In this document: piece by piece, positions 1 through 7,794 of the stretch
Layout: the number at the start of each line of letters is the position of its first letter
How positions within the stretch are numbered: position 1 is the first letter of the stretch
NCBI GenBank assembly: GCA_015654695.1
Contig: JAATGJ010000133.1
Coordinates: 1 to 43,525, forward strand
Direction: 5' to 3'
Origin: Chitinophagales bacterium
Lineage (GTDB): Bacteria > Bacteroidota > Bacteroidia > Chitinophagales > Chitinophagaceae
Length of the DNA stretch: 43,525 nt
Translations under genes and position numbers: made by a program
The notes under the pieces: generated by a model
Database searches by the model: none
What the model was told of the DNA's origin: nothing
The model's input: only the letters and a program-made list of their open reading frames with translations

Positions 1-205
1 CTGCAGACAACAACAGCAGGCGACGCTGGCTGACAAAATACCCGTTGTTTGTTTTTTATCCCGCCTGCTAATCTCAGGCAACACGCTATCAATGGGCAGC
101 AATCCCCATAATTACAAAAAATTTTTACTCACCGGTTCCGTGCAACTAAGACTTCATCGTTGGCACTTCGTGCCCGACGAAGTCTTAGTTGTTGGCGGTA
201 GTTTT
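1..205. other. Left edge, no gene supported
   Basis: I see no convincing gene here. An 8-base inverted pair (15-22 against 62-69) and the stronger hairpin at 144-190 are the only structures. The plus-strand open frame starting at position 92 runs antisense across the 60-residue gene and is not protein-like. Confidence 0.5.
144..190. repeat. 47-base two-stage hairpin
   Basis: Positions 144-155 (AACTAAGACTTC) pair perfectly with 179-190. Inside, 162-166 (GGCAC) pair with 170-174 around a 3-base loop. It lies 15 bases past the stop of the minus-strand 60-residue gene, where a terminator could sit, but no T-run follows immediately on that strand. The nested stem resembles a mobile-cassette or REP-like palindrome. 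It does not match the integron attC core (RYYYAAC/GTTRRRY) well. Confidence 0.6.
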
Positions 206-388
206 TTATGCGAGAGTTTTCTTACGAGAGATTACGCCTCTGGATTTTCTTGTCGTAGCTGCTTTCTTTTTGGAATGTTTCAGTTTATAGTTTATAATAT
301 ACTCACTGATGGCTGCTTGTTCCTTATCTGTCAGCGGCTCACTTTTAATAATAAAGTCAACGCCTTTAGGTTCTTTTATGTGTCCCAT
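206..388 (-). CDS. Small basic hypothetical protein, partner of the GNAT-like gene
   Basis: Sixty residues with an acidic/hydrophobic N-terminal half (GVDFIIKSEPLTDKEQAAIS, positions 9-28) and a strongly basic tail (SKKKAATTRKSRGVISRKK). The start lies 3 bases after the stop of the upstream GNAT-like gene, so the two are almost certainly translated from one mRNA. I recall similar short proteins beside GNAT-like proteins in other Bacteroidota, but know no assigned function. The basic tail suggests nucleic-acid or ribosome contact; that is inference. A toxin-antitoxin role is possible, though the GNAT gene comes first here, while GNAT-type modules usually put the antitoxin first. Confidence 0.6.
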   Translation of the reverse strand: MGHIKEPKGVDFIIKSEPLTDKEQAAISEYIINYKLKHSKKKAATTRKSRGVISRKKTLA

Positions 389-391
389 GTT

Positions 392-919
392 TTAACTTTT
401 AAAATATTTATTAACTAATATTTCTGCGGATACAGTAGGTATTATCATTCTGTGTCCACCGAAATGATAAGCACCTAATGTTTTTTCATAATGCTCAATA
501 AGCCTTGTCTTGGCTGTAAAAGATACGAAGCCGTCAAAGCCATATTGAAATGATAATTTGCAGGCATAGGCAACAAGATTCCCTGCAACTCCTTCATACA
601 ATTTATTTTTACCAATGTTGAAAGGAGCACTTTCAACTAAATCCATTAAAATATGGTCGGGTCGAATTGTTAGGCTAATGAGTCCTTGAATAATATCAGG
701 ATTGTTTACGATGGTCAATTTGTAAACCTCTTTTGAATTATTGGTTAATTCTGTTTTCCAGTTAAATTGCCAGCCATTTTTCTTGGTTATTAGTTTTGCA
801 TCTGCATTCGTGAATAAAGAAACTTCAGTCTGAAAACTGTCTCCTGAAATTGTATTCTGGATTGAGTTTGTGAGCCTGTCAATTACGAAATCCAGAGCTA
901 TTGCCTTTTGTTTTTTCAC
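392..919 (-). CDS. GNAT-like acetyltransferase fold protein, function unknown
   Basis: 175 residues. The C-terminal half resembles the GNAT core: a strand (RPDHILMDLVESAP), then a glycine-containing turn and helix (YEGVAGNLVAYACKLSFQYG, about 107-126) as in the acetyl-CoA pyrophosphate-binding motif A, then a strand (GFVSFTAKT) and the typical L-I-x-H-Y-E-K-x-L-G-A ending of GNAT motif B, about residues 138-149. The N-terminal half is not recognised. It forms a two-gene unit with the 60-residue protein 3 bases downstream, inside an accessory patch next to a recombinase remnant. The acetyl acceptor is unknown. The GNAT call rests on motif shape only. Confidence 0.6.
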   Translation of the reverse strand: MKKQKAIALDFVIDRLTNSIQNTISGDSFQTEVSLFTNADAKLITKKNGWQFNWKTELTNNSKEVYKLTIVNNPDIIQGLISLTIRPDHILMDLVESAPFNIGKNKLYEGVAGNLVAYACKLSFQYGFDGFVSFTAKTRLIEHYEKTLGAYHFGGHRMIIPTVSAEILVNKYFKS

Positions 920-974
920 ACCACAATTTACAAAAAATAAGGGAGAAACTGTGTCAAAACGGCTTTAAAAAAAG

Positions 975-1615
975 TTATTGTCCTGCCCCAAATCTTGAAT
1001 TATCAATATAATTACTTAGGTAATTAAAGTATTCATTAAAAAAGTTTGATGCGCTTGAGATATGTGTCTTATATCCATCACATTTTTCCAATAAACTAAA
1101 GAATACGCTGTTAAGGTAGTAGTCATCTCTTGTTTGCAATGTCTTACCGATTGCATCGTCCCATGTATGCAATAAAATAACGGAAGTCATGAATATTGTT
1201 TCGGCTTTTGCAAATGTGAAGGAAGAACTGGAATGAATTACTGCTAAATAATCATTTGTTCCAGGGCGAACTCTTCTTTCAAAGGTTTCCCTAAGAAATT
1301 TATTAATCTTCTTTGAAGTCTGAGCTTTTTCAAAAATGTCTTTAAGCTTGATTTCTCTGTATTGCTTTTCAAAAAGTTTACAAGTTCTCTAAATGAAAGC
1401 AGGAATGGTACTGTTTCAATAATGTCATTCTTTGTCCTACAATAGGAATATTTTGAATTTTGAAAAGCTACAAGGGAATTCTGTTTGATACTTGAACTGT
1501 CGGTTAAAATTACCGCCAACATTAGCATTTCTGAATAAGACGAAACTACCAATTTTTTTAAATATTTGATTCTTAACAGTTGCGTATTTCGTATTGCCGG
1601 GTTTCGTAAATACAA
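975..1615 (-). pseudogene. Unknown gene split by a frameshift
   Basis: Two minus-strand frames together look like one gene. The upstream part (1615 down to about 1380) reads through FLLSFRELVNF. The downstream part is open without an ATG from 1388 to the TAA at 975 and gives protein-like text (KLFEKQYREIKLKDIFEKAQ, KFLRETFERRVRPGTNDYLA, then TSVILLHTWDDAIGKT). The upstream frame becomes unnatural after about 1375, while the downstream frame is natural from there on, so a one-base change in the T/A-rich stretch at about 1370-1390 probably broke a protein of about 200 residues. The first codons overlap the recombinase remnant in another frame, so the true start may be an internal methionine near 1528. 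I do not recognise the family. Confidence 0.5.
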
Positions 1616-1803
1616 CTTATATATCGAGCTTTTCCCTTTGAATATCTTTCGTTGGTCTTAATGCTGAAATGACTTAAAAGGTCTTTGATATAGCGGATAT
1701 CAATCCCCTTTTCTAACAGGTGAGCAGCAAAGCAAACCCCTATTCTCTTTGTCCGTGTGGAGTAATGGTTTCCGGACGATTTGTTGCAGCCATGAATTTA
1801 ATA
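1573..1803 (-). pseudogene. 3' remnant of a tyrosine recombinase/integrase
   Basis: Reading the minus strand from about 1793 gives ITPHGQRE followed by TAG. One frame over it continues as AAHLLEKGIDIRYIKDLLSH and then FSIKTNERYSKGK, to a TAA at 1573-1575. This is the C-terminal catalytic part of the XerC/D-like integrase family: the HGLR box is degraded to HGQR, the LLSH carries the box histidine, and NERY carries the nucleophilic tyrosine. There is an in-frame TAG and an indel near 1740, and the N-terminal 70 percent is missing. The remnant ends about 15 bases from the response regulator's stop codon, marking the edge of an old insertion. Confidence 0.75.
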
Positions 1804-1818
1804 AAAATTGAATAGCCA

Positions 1819-2460
1819 TCAAATCAGTTTATGCTCATACGAATACTTCACCAGGCCAATAACACTGTTTGTACTGGTCTTGCGGAAAATATTCTTGCGG
1901 TGGGTTTCTACGGTGCGTTCGCTGATAAATAAGGCTTCAGCTATTTGTTTGTTATTATATTCTTTTTCTATCAGCCTTACGATCTCTATCTCGCGGGTAG
2001 TAAGGTGCGCTTCCACATTTTCTTTTTTGCGCTGGCTGGTGCGCTGCAGTTCGCTGATCACTTCTTCACTGAAATAGATGCCGCCCCCTGCAATTTTTTC
2101 AAGGGCTGTTATTAATTCCTGCTTGCCGATATTTTTTAAAACATATCCTGCAATATCAGCATCGTTGATCATTTCATTGACCACATCGCCCTGCCCGCTC
2201 ATGGATAGGGCCAGTATTTTGGTGGCAGGGTATTTTTCTTTTACCTGTTTAGCCAATTGGTTGCCAGGCAGTACCGGCATCATCACATCCGTGAGCAATA
2301 TATCTACAGGGGTTTCGCCGATCTTTCCGATTACTTCTTCAGGATGGGTAGTGGCAAAAGCGAAGCGGAAATTCTCATGTCCTTTTAAAAGCGACATTAA
2401 TCCGTCAATAACGATCTGGTGATCGTCAACAAGAGCAAGGGTAATCTTTCCGTTCTTCAT
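1819..2460 (-). CDS. NarL/LuxR-type response regulator
   Basis: 213 residues. An N-terminal receiver domain (about 6-125) has the acidic pair D12-D13, phospho-acceptor D58 (LLTDVMMP), S86 and K109. A C-terminal LuxR-type helix-turn-helix (about 150-205) contains LTTREIEIVRLI and the recognition part ISERTVETHRKNI. It is a cytoplasmic DNA-binding regulator, most likely the partner of the TPR histidine kinase encoded upstream on the same strand, whose HisKA_3-type dimerisation domain normally pairs with this class. The two genes are separated by 326 bases holding an inverted repeat, so they may be transcribed separately. Targets cannot be read from the sequence. Confidence 0.92.
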   Translation of the reverse strand: MKNGKITLALVDDHQIVIDGLMSLLKGHENFRFAFATTHPEEVIGKIGETPVDILLTDVMMPVLPGNQLAKQVKEKYPATKILALSMSGQGDVVNEMINDADIAGYVLKNIGKQELITALEKIAGGGIYFSEEVISELQRTSQRKKENVEAHLTTREIEIVRLIEKEYNNKQIAEALFISERTVETHRKNIFRKTSTNSVIGLVKYSYEHKLI

Positions 2461-2552
2461 GAGTGGTTAGTTGAAAGTACTAAAAATCCGGTTGAGTCAG
2501 TCATTTGTTAGTAATTGATTCAGAGCATACATATTAAGTTCAGATTAAAACA

Positions 2553-2724
2553 GCACACGGATGACACGGATTAGACGGATTTTCACAGATGTTGAGTATA
2601 GATGAATAAATGTATGGTCATAAAACCCTGCCAAATACTTATTAAAAATGGATCAAGACAGATTTATTCTGCAAAAGAGAATAAAAATCCGTTTATATCT
2701 ATTCAATCCGTGTCATCCGTGTGC
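2553..2724. repeat. 172-bp element with perfect 20-bp inverted ends
   Basis: Positions 2553-2572 (GCACACGGATGACACGGATT) are the exact reverse complement of 2705-2724. The match continues imperfectly inwards (ACGGATTTT on the left against AAAAATCCGT on the right). There is no gene inside. Repeats of the ACACGGATGACACGGAT kind occur between genes in many bacterial genomes. Here the element separates the sensor kinase from its regulator and could act as a long hairpin at the 3' end of the kinase mRNA or be a decayed non-autonomous mobile element. Confidence 0.75.
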
Positions 2725-2786
2725 CAATTCTTCGATTTGAATAATTACCAGATGCAGCGGACTTAGTGATTATTGTTTGCGATATG

Positions 2787-4724
2787 TTAAAGAGCGGCGG
2801 CAAATGGTACATGAAGGCTGACGAGCGTACCCTTTCCCGGAGCGGAATCAAACTCCACCGTGCCTTTCAGGTATTCTACCCGGGTAAGAATATTTTTTAA
2901 ACCAATGCCCCCGAATTTTTCTTTGTCCGTGGTATCAAAGCCTTTTCCATTATCCTCGATGGTGGCGCTGATACCATCCTTTTCCCGGATGACGGAAATA
3001 TCAAGCGTAGTAGCGCCTGCATGTTTGATAACATTGTTGACACATTCCTGTATCACACGGTAGAATACTGTTTCGATATTTGAGTCAAGCCGCTCATCCA
3101 GCCCTTCTGTATATAGATGCACTTCCAGCGCTTTCTTATCCATTTTATCTACAAAATCACGGATAGCGTTGGCAAGGCTATTTTTTAAAAGGGCATTGGG
3201 CATCATGTTATGCGAAACATGTCTCACTTCTTTGCAACTGTCATCCACTAAGCGGATGATGGTTGAAAAAGATAAACGTTGTTCCTCATTGGCAAAATGG
3301 ATATCCGATTCAAAGGCGGAAAGGTTCATTTTAGCAGCGCTCATCATTTGCCCCACACCATCGTGCAGGTCACGGGCTATACGTTGCCTTTCTTCTTCTT
3401 CCGCTTCTATCACCGCTTTGGTCGCCAGTTCCTGTTGCTTCATGATCTCAGCTTGCAGTTGCGTTTCTTTTTTTAATGTAAAACGTTTGTATTGGGAGTA
3501 CGCCAGTAAAGCAATCATTAAAGCCAAACCGGCAATACCGAGAAAGATAAAATTCTGCCTGGCTATTTTATTTTGATACTGCTGAATTTCCCATTCCTGT
3601 TTTTCCGTTTCATATTTAGTACGCATCTCCGCCAGGGCTTTTGGGCTGGCATCTGCATACATGCTGTCTTTCAGGTCGCTTATCTTTTTGTAAATGTCCG
3701 CGGCTTTCTCAAAATCCTTTTCCGCTTCATAGTTGGAAGCAAGGGCGGTATAGATCATGGGCAATTTCGCGGAGATATTATTGGTCTTCGCTATTTCCAA
3801 TGCCTCCAGCCCGGTAGCGATACCTTCTTTTGTTTTTCCAAGTTTGGAGTAGAGGTGAGAGAGTTCCGCCTGGTCGGATACTATAAAATAAGGGTCACCT
3901 ACCTGTTCCCTTAATGGCTTTGCCTGCAAAAAAGATTGCAGTGCATCCTGCAGCTTTCCCATTTTTTCCTGCGAAGTGCCAAGAATGAATAACCCGTTTG
4001 CATGGGCAACGATATCGTTTTGAGCTTTTGATTTTTCAATAGCTGTTTGCGCATACTTATAGGCAGAATCAACTTTATTTAACGATCCAAAACTGGAGGC
4101 GAGATTATTATAAATGATACCTGAATAGGTTCCGGGTAAATTTTTATAGTTTGTAAAACTGATCGCTTTATGAAAATTACCGATGGCCTGTTCAAACTGG
4201 TTCAGTTCCATCATAGCCCATCCTATATTGACATAGGCTTTTAGCTGTGTCATATTATCATTGCTTTTCTCCGCGGTCTTCAGGGCAAGATAAAAATGAT
4301 CAAGGGCTTTCTTCTTCTCATCCAGTTTCATATAACACAGGCCTGCGTTGGAATAATACTGGGCCAGCATAGATTGCTGATCTGGTTTTGTTTCAAGCAG
4401 GGTAATGTTTTTTTGTGCTATGACCAGGCCGGAATCCGGCTTCCCTATGCTGTAATAATAAGCGACGATATATGATTCCGCTTTGGGGATACGATCATTA
4501 TCTTTTGCCCGTTTAAGCAGATCAATTGCTTTTGTGGCATAAGTGAGGCTGGAATCAGGATTGGCGCTGCGGTATATATCGCAAAGCTGGAAGTAAAGGT
4601 CAGCTTTACGGGAATTGTTATTCTCCTGCTGAATAAGTTTTTTAAGGCTGTCAGTTTTTGGCTGTGAAAACAAACTGTGTTGTAATAAAACGGTAACAGC
4701 TATGGTAAGCAGGATATTTTTCAT
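2787..4724 (-). CDS. TPR-containing sensor histidine kinase (NarX/HisKA_3 type)
   Basis: 645 residues. A signal peptide (ends near LFSQ, residue 21) is followed by about 340 residues of tetratricopeptide repeats outside the membrane (for example AQYYSNAGLCYMKLDEKKKA), one membrane helix (FIFLGIAGLALMIALLAYSQ, about 392-411), a short coiled coil, the HisKA_3 phospho-acceptor box RIARDLHDGVGQ with H454, and a C-terminal ATPase domain (N box ECVNNVIKHA, G1 box DNGKGFD, G2 box GGIGLKN). This layout is common in Bacteroidota. It begins 8 bases after dapB and should be co-transcribed with it. The likely partner is the LuxR-type regulator downstream. The signal sensed by the periplasmic TPRs is unknown. 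Confidence 0.93.
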   Translation of the reverse strand: MKNILLTIAVTVLLQHSLFSQPKTDSLKKLIQQENNNSRKADLYFQLCDIYRSANPDSSLTYATKAIDLLKRAKDNDRIPKAESYIVAYYYSIGKPDSGLVIAQKNITLLETKPDQQSMLAQYYSNAGLCYMKLDEKKKALDHFYLALKTAEKSNDNMTQLKAYVNIGWAMMELNQFEQAIGNFHKAISFTNYKNLPGTYSGIIYNNLASSFGSLNKVDSAYKYAQTAIEKSKAQNDIVAHANGLFILGTSQEKMGKLQDALQSFLQAKPLREQVGDPYFIVSDQAELSHLYSKLGKTKEGIATGLEALEIAKTNNISAKLPMIYTALASNYEAEKDFEKAADIYKKISDLKDSMYADASPKALAEMRTKYETEKQEWEIQQYQNKIARQNFIFLGIAGLALMIALLAYSQYKRFTLKKETQLQAEIMKQQELATKAVIEAEEEERQRIARDLHDGVGQMMSAAKMNLSAFESDIHFANEEQRLSFSTIIRLVDDSCKEVRHVSHNMMPNALLKNSLANAIRDFVDKMDKKALEVHLYTEGLDERLDSNIETVFYRVIQECVNNVIKHAGATTLDISVIREKDGISATIEDNGKGFDTTDKEKFGGIGLKNILTRVEYLKGTVEFDSAPGKGTLVSLHVPFAAAL

Positions 4725-4732
4725 GGGACTTA

Positions 4733-5449
4733 TTAAAAGCCTAACACATTTTTCATGGAAAAAATTCCTTTTTTATCTTGTATAAATTCAGCAGCCAGTA
4801 CAGCGCCTGCGGCAAACCCGGTACGGCTATGTGCCGTATGGATGATCTCGATATCATCAATAGCGGAGGCATATTTGATGCTATGAGTGCCGGGGGCAGG
4901 GTCTATTCTTTTGCTGATAATGGAAAGTTCTTCCGGTTTATCTGTTTCATTATTTACCCAGTTTTTTTTGTAGGACAATTGTTCCATGATCTGTTCCGCC
5001 AGTGTGATGGCTGTTCCGCTGGGGGCGTCTTTTTTCTGTGTATGATGAATCTCTTCCACGCTCACTTTATATTCCGGATGCGGCGATAATAATGACGCCA
5101 GTTTTTTATTCAGTTCAAAGAAGATGTTGATACCGATACTAAAGTTGCTTGCATATAAAAAAGCGCCGCTCTTTTCTGTACATAATTTTTTTATTTCGTC
5201 CAGGTGTTCCAGCCAGCCGGTAGAACCACATACTACGGGAATACCGGATACTAACAGTTTTTTTACATTTTCAAAAGCGCTGTGCGGACCGGTAAATTCA
5301 ATAGCGGCATCCGCTTTGGATAAATTCTCTTTTGTAAGGTCGCCGGCATTGTTGATATCTATTTTTAAAACGATCTCATGTTTACGCTGCAGGGCAATCT
5401 CTTCAATAGCTTTCCCCATTTTTCCATAGCCTATCAATGCGATCTTCAT
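4733..5449 (-). CDS. dapB: 4-hydroxy-tetrahydrodipicolinate reductase
   Basis: 238 residues, the usual length for the short bacterial form. It reduces hydroxy-tetrahydrodipicolinate with NAD(P)H in the lysine and diaminopimelate pathway, feeding peptidoglycan synthesis. The N-terminal Rossmann motif GYGKMGKA (7-14), the FTGP loop, CGSTGW and the catalytic/substrate motif EIHHTQKKDAPSGTA (central, about 133-147) are all present. Its position after parA, parB and DUF5683 is the order I know from other Bacteroidota, where lepB often follows; here a sensor kinase follows instead. A good promoter lies just upstream (5469-5500). Confidence 0.96.
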   Translation of the reverse strand: MKIALIGYGKMGKAIEEIALQRKHEIVLKIDINNAGDLTKENLSKADAAIEFTGPHSAFENVKKLLVSGIPVVCGSTGWLEHLDEIKKLCTEKSGAFLYASNFSIGINIFFELNKKLASLLSPHPEYKVSVEEIHHTQKKDAPSGTAITLAEQIMEQLSYKKNWVNNETDKPEELSIISKRIDPAPGTHSIKYASAIDDIEIIHTAHSRTGFAAGAVLAAEFIQDKKGIFSMKNVLGF

Positions 5450-5468
5450 GGTTACTTTTTATTTGGTG

Positions 5469-5500
5469 CAAATGTAGGAATTAATGATACCACTATACAA
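5469..5500 (-). promoter_or_regulatory. Bacteroidota-type promoter for dapB
   Basis: On the minus strand TACATTTG (5469-5476) matches the -7 consensus TAnnTTTG. A TTG (5498-5500) lies 21 bases further upstream, matching the -33 element. The dapB ATG follows after about 19 bases, giving a short leader. Confidence 0.7.
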
Positions 5501-5551
5501 TACCAGCAAAGCGGGTAGTGTCTTAGTTAAAATAAATATGACACCAGGACA

Positions 5552-5610
5552 AGAAGACACGAAGTAATAAAAGAGCTTTGTGCCTCTGTGCCTTTTTGTC
5601 TTTGTGTTTC
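5552..5610. repeat. Degenerate ACACGAAG / CTTTGTGT palindrome
   Basis: The left arm GAAGACACGAAG (5552-5563) is partly complementary to the right arm (5576-5610), which is built from CTTTGTG, CTGTGCC and TTTGTGTTTC. A second member of the same family lies at 21116-21193. It sits between the stop of the DUF5683 gene and dapB and could be a transcript-end hairpin or an interspersed repeat. Nothing else is visible in this roughly 230-base gap except the dapB promoter. Confidence 0.5.
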
Positions 5611-5682
5611 AATAATAAGAAAAACCCAATTGAGATACTACCCAAAGCGGTATTGTATAGCATCCGGCGGATGGTAGCGTTA

Positions 5683-6387
5683 TTAGTTAATGAAAGTATT
5701 CTTCAGCGATCTCGGGTTAGTATTTTTTCCCATCGTGAGTACCAGGCTAAGTCCATTGGTGCCTGCGAGCTGGCTGCGTCCCGGTTTGATATTCAAACTA
5801 AGATCAGGGCTTACATCAAATGCTTTTAGGTGTGCATCCACCGTGGCGTCCACTACATTTAATCCCCACAGTACAACAAAGAAAATAACAGAGTAATCAA
5901 TATCACGGCGGTACTGGTCGCGGTAATAGCGTAATGTTTCCAGTGAATAACGCTCAAGCGGCGGTTTGATCTTTAGTAACTCTGCTGAGTCTGCATGGGT
6001 GGCTCCCGGCAGGGTGACATTATATTTTGCCTTATACGCAAATCGTGTGTCTTTATAACTGGTGAGATTAAAAAAGAAAACACCGGCTGATGCGCCAATT
6101 GCGCCATAGACAATAGGAAGCTTCCAGTATTTTTTATTATATATCTGTCCCAAGCCGGGTAAGATGGCGGAACGTATCGCTGCTTTGCGCGGGCTATAAA
6201 CCCTTACCTTATTTTTTTTGCCACCTTTTGTTGAGTCAACGGTTACTGTAGCGGTAGTTGAACTGTCAGCCGAAATGAATTTTTCTTTTTCCTGCGCGCA
6301 AACGGGAAATGCTGCCATTGACAGGGCAACCAGTATAAAAAAATACTTTTTGAAGAAATGTGTTTTAAGCGCTGTCATTTTATACAT
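5683..6387 (-). CDS. DUF5683 domain membrane protein
   Basis: 234 residues. A signal peptide (FFILVALSMAAFPVCAQ) leads to a low-complexity Ser/Thr/Val stretch and then the conserved block SPRKAAIRSAILPGLGQIYN, typical of DUF5683, with hydrophobic segments at IVYGAIGASAGVFFFNL and YSVIFFVVLWGLNVVDATVDA. The function is unknown. It lies 26 bases after parB, a conserved neighbourhood in Bacteroidota that suggests a role linked to the envelope or to chromosome segregation; that is inference. The start may be the fourth codon (6378), which gives a more standard signal peptide. Confidence 0.88.
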   Translation of the reverse strand: MYKMTALKTHFFKKYFFILVALSMAAFPVCAQEKEKFISADSSTTATVTVDSTKGGKKNKVRVYSPRKAAIRSAILPGLGQIYNKKYWKLPIVYGAIGASAGVFFFNLTSYKDTRFAYKAKYNVTLPGATHADSAELLKIKPPLERYSLETLRYYRDQYRRDIDYSVIFFVVLWGLNVVDATVDAHLKAFDVSPDLSLNIKPGRSQLAGTNGLSLVLTMGKNTNPRSLKNTFIN

Positions 6388-6413
6388 TCAGGCCGGGTGG
6401 AAGAAGTCCAGGT

Positions 6414-7331
6414 TTAATCAACTCTTACTATCAGTCCAAGTATCTTGTTGAGTTCTTCCTGTGAATAATATTCAATAGTGATCTGCCCGCTGCCATTACT
6501 GCTGTTCTTTAGTTTTACCCGGGTGCTGAAATGGGATGCTAAGTTATCTTCTATTTTCTGGTAGATGGGAGATAATGAGCTTTTTGAAGTTTTTTTAACA
6601 GCACCGCTTTGTTTATACATATTGCGGACAAGCGCTTCGGTTTGTCTTACCGATAAACTTTTTTCCTTTATCTCTTTAAAGATGTACAGTTGCTTATCAA
6701 TCGTATCAACATTGATCAAAGCCCGGGCATGTCCCATGCTCAGTTCCCCGTTGCGAACAGCCAGTTGAATATCGGGAGGTAACTTTAATAAGCGGATAAA
6801 ATTAGCTACGGTACTCCTGTCTTTCCCCATTCTTTCCGCTACCTGCTCCTGGGTATAATCCAGCTCTTCCATCATCCGTTTATAGCTTAATGAAATTTCC
6901 ATGGCATTAAGGTCTTCCCGTTGCAGGTTTTCTAATAAAGCCAGTTCTAATAATTGCGAATCATTAGCCTGTCGTATATAGGCGGGAATATCTTTCAGCC
7001 CGGCCATCTTAGTGGCCCGCCACCGGCGTTCACCGGCTATCAGCCTGTACTTACCTGATGGAAGTTTTGAAACGGTTACCGGTTGAATAATATCATGCAG
7101 TTTGGTGGATTCAGCCAGTTCTTTTAATGCCTGTTCATCAAAATCCCTTCGCGGTTGTTTGGGATTCGGTTCTATATCATCAACGGGGATGCGGTTAGTA
7201 CTGGTAGCATTTTCTACCACCGTAGTTTTTAAATTACCGCTGCTTGTCTTCAGATCGGTATCTATACTTTGCAATAAAGAACGGATTCCTTTGCCAAGCG
7301 CTTCTTTATTATTTTGTTTGGGGTTGGTCAT
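6414..7331 (-). CDS. parB: Chromosome partition protein ParB
   Basis: 305 residues. It binds parS sites near the origin and, as a CTP-dependent clamp, spreads on DNA to guide ParA-driven segregation. The ParB N-terminal domain (about 48-140) contains the CTP-binding GERRWRA motif. The helix-turn-helix region (about 150-220) contains YTQEQVAERMGKDRSTVANF and MGHARALI. The C-terminal part is the dimerisation region. In related genomes parB directly follows parA; here a four-helix-bundle gene and short repeats lie between them. I saw no parS palindrome of the TGTTNCACGTGNAACA type in the window. Confidence 0.96.
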   Translation of the reverse strand: MTNPKQNNKEALGKGIRSLLQSIDTDLKTSSGNLKTTVVENATSTNRIPVDDIEPNPKQPRRDFDEQALKELAESTKLHDIIQPVTVSKLPSGKYRLIAGERRWRATKMAGLKDIPAYIRQANDSQLLELALLENLQREDLNAMEISLSYKRMMEELDYTQEQVAERMGKDRSTVANFIRLLKLPPDIQLAVRNGELSMGHARALINVDTIDKQLYIFKEIKEKSLSVRQTEALVRNMYKQSGAVKKTSKSSLSPIYQKIEDNLASHFSTRVKLKNSSNGSGQITIEYYSQEELNKILGLIVRVD

Positions 7332-7347
7332 GCAGTGATGAGTTATT

Positions 7348-7358
7348 AGTCAGGAGTT
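7348..7358. repeat. Inverted copy of the ACTCCTGACT repeat
   Basis: AGTCAGGAGTT here is the exact reverse complement of the 11-mer AACTCCTGACT found twice on the other side of the four-helix-bundle gene (7816-7826 and 7830-7840). It lies between that gene's stop and parB. Confidence 0.6.
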
Positions 7359-7376
7359 CAGAGTCGGAACCCTGTG

Positions 7377-7739
7377 TCACAAAAATTTACCAGGGTTTTG
7401 AATCATGCTCCATAACATTTTTCCAACTTCATTATTTGTAAATGTAAACTCTTCATATAATTCCTGGGTCAAATACTTACAATCTTTTGCAAAATCTAAC
7501 CAAACCTGTGTTTCTGCATTTTCAGTTTCTGCATCTGATAACTTTGATACAAAATGAGCCGGGTATCTTCTTTTTCGATAGCCATCTGCCAGGTTTACAC
7601 AAACCGACCTGGAAGATCTCCGTATCTGATCTGTCAAACTGAATTTTTCTTCCGGCGGGAATTTTTTGCTTGTTTCAAAAATATCCATCGCCAGTTTATA
7701 AGATTTTTTGTAAACGATAAGGTCTTTTAAATCTCCCAT
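7377..7739 (-). CDS. Four-helix-bundle protein (S23 / 23S rRNA intervening-sequence family)
   Basis: About 120 residues from the start at 7739 (MGDLKDLIVYKKSYKLAMDI); three extra residues are possible with the ATG at 7748. Family hallmarks are KFPPEEKFSLTDQIRRSSRS, VNLADGYRKRRYPAHFVSKL and SDAETENAETQVWLDFA. These proteins form helical-bundle pentamers; no enzymatic role is established. Relatives are encoded within 23S rRNA intervening sequences and at many scattered positions in Bacteroidota genomes. Here it interrupts parA-parB and is bordered by related ACTCCTGACT repeats in opposite orientation, as if it had been inserted. Confidence 0.92.
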   Translation of the reverse strand: MGDLKDLIVYKKSYKLAMDIFETSKKFPPEEKFSLTDQIRRSSRSVCVNLADGYRKRRYPAHFVSKLSDAETENAETQVWLDFAKDCKYLTQELYEEFTFTNNEVGKMLWSMIQNPGKFL

Positions 7740-7794
7740 AAGAAGCAATAAACTCCTGTTTACAAAAGAAGTTTCAAATGATCAGGGTCTTGCC

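Noticed and set aside
144-190. Hairpin considered as an integron attC site
   Set aside because: The ends do not fit the RYYYAAC/GTTRRRY core, and the recombinase remnant lacks the region that would identify an integron integrase.
7377-7748. Four-helix-bundle gene considered as an rRNA intervening sequence
   Set aside because: No 23S rRNA sequence flanks it; it lies between protein-coding genes.
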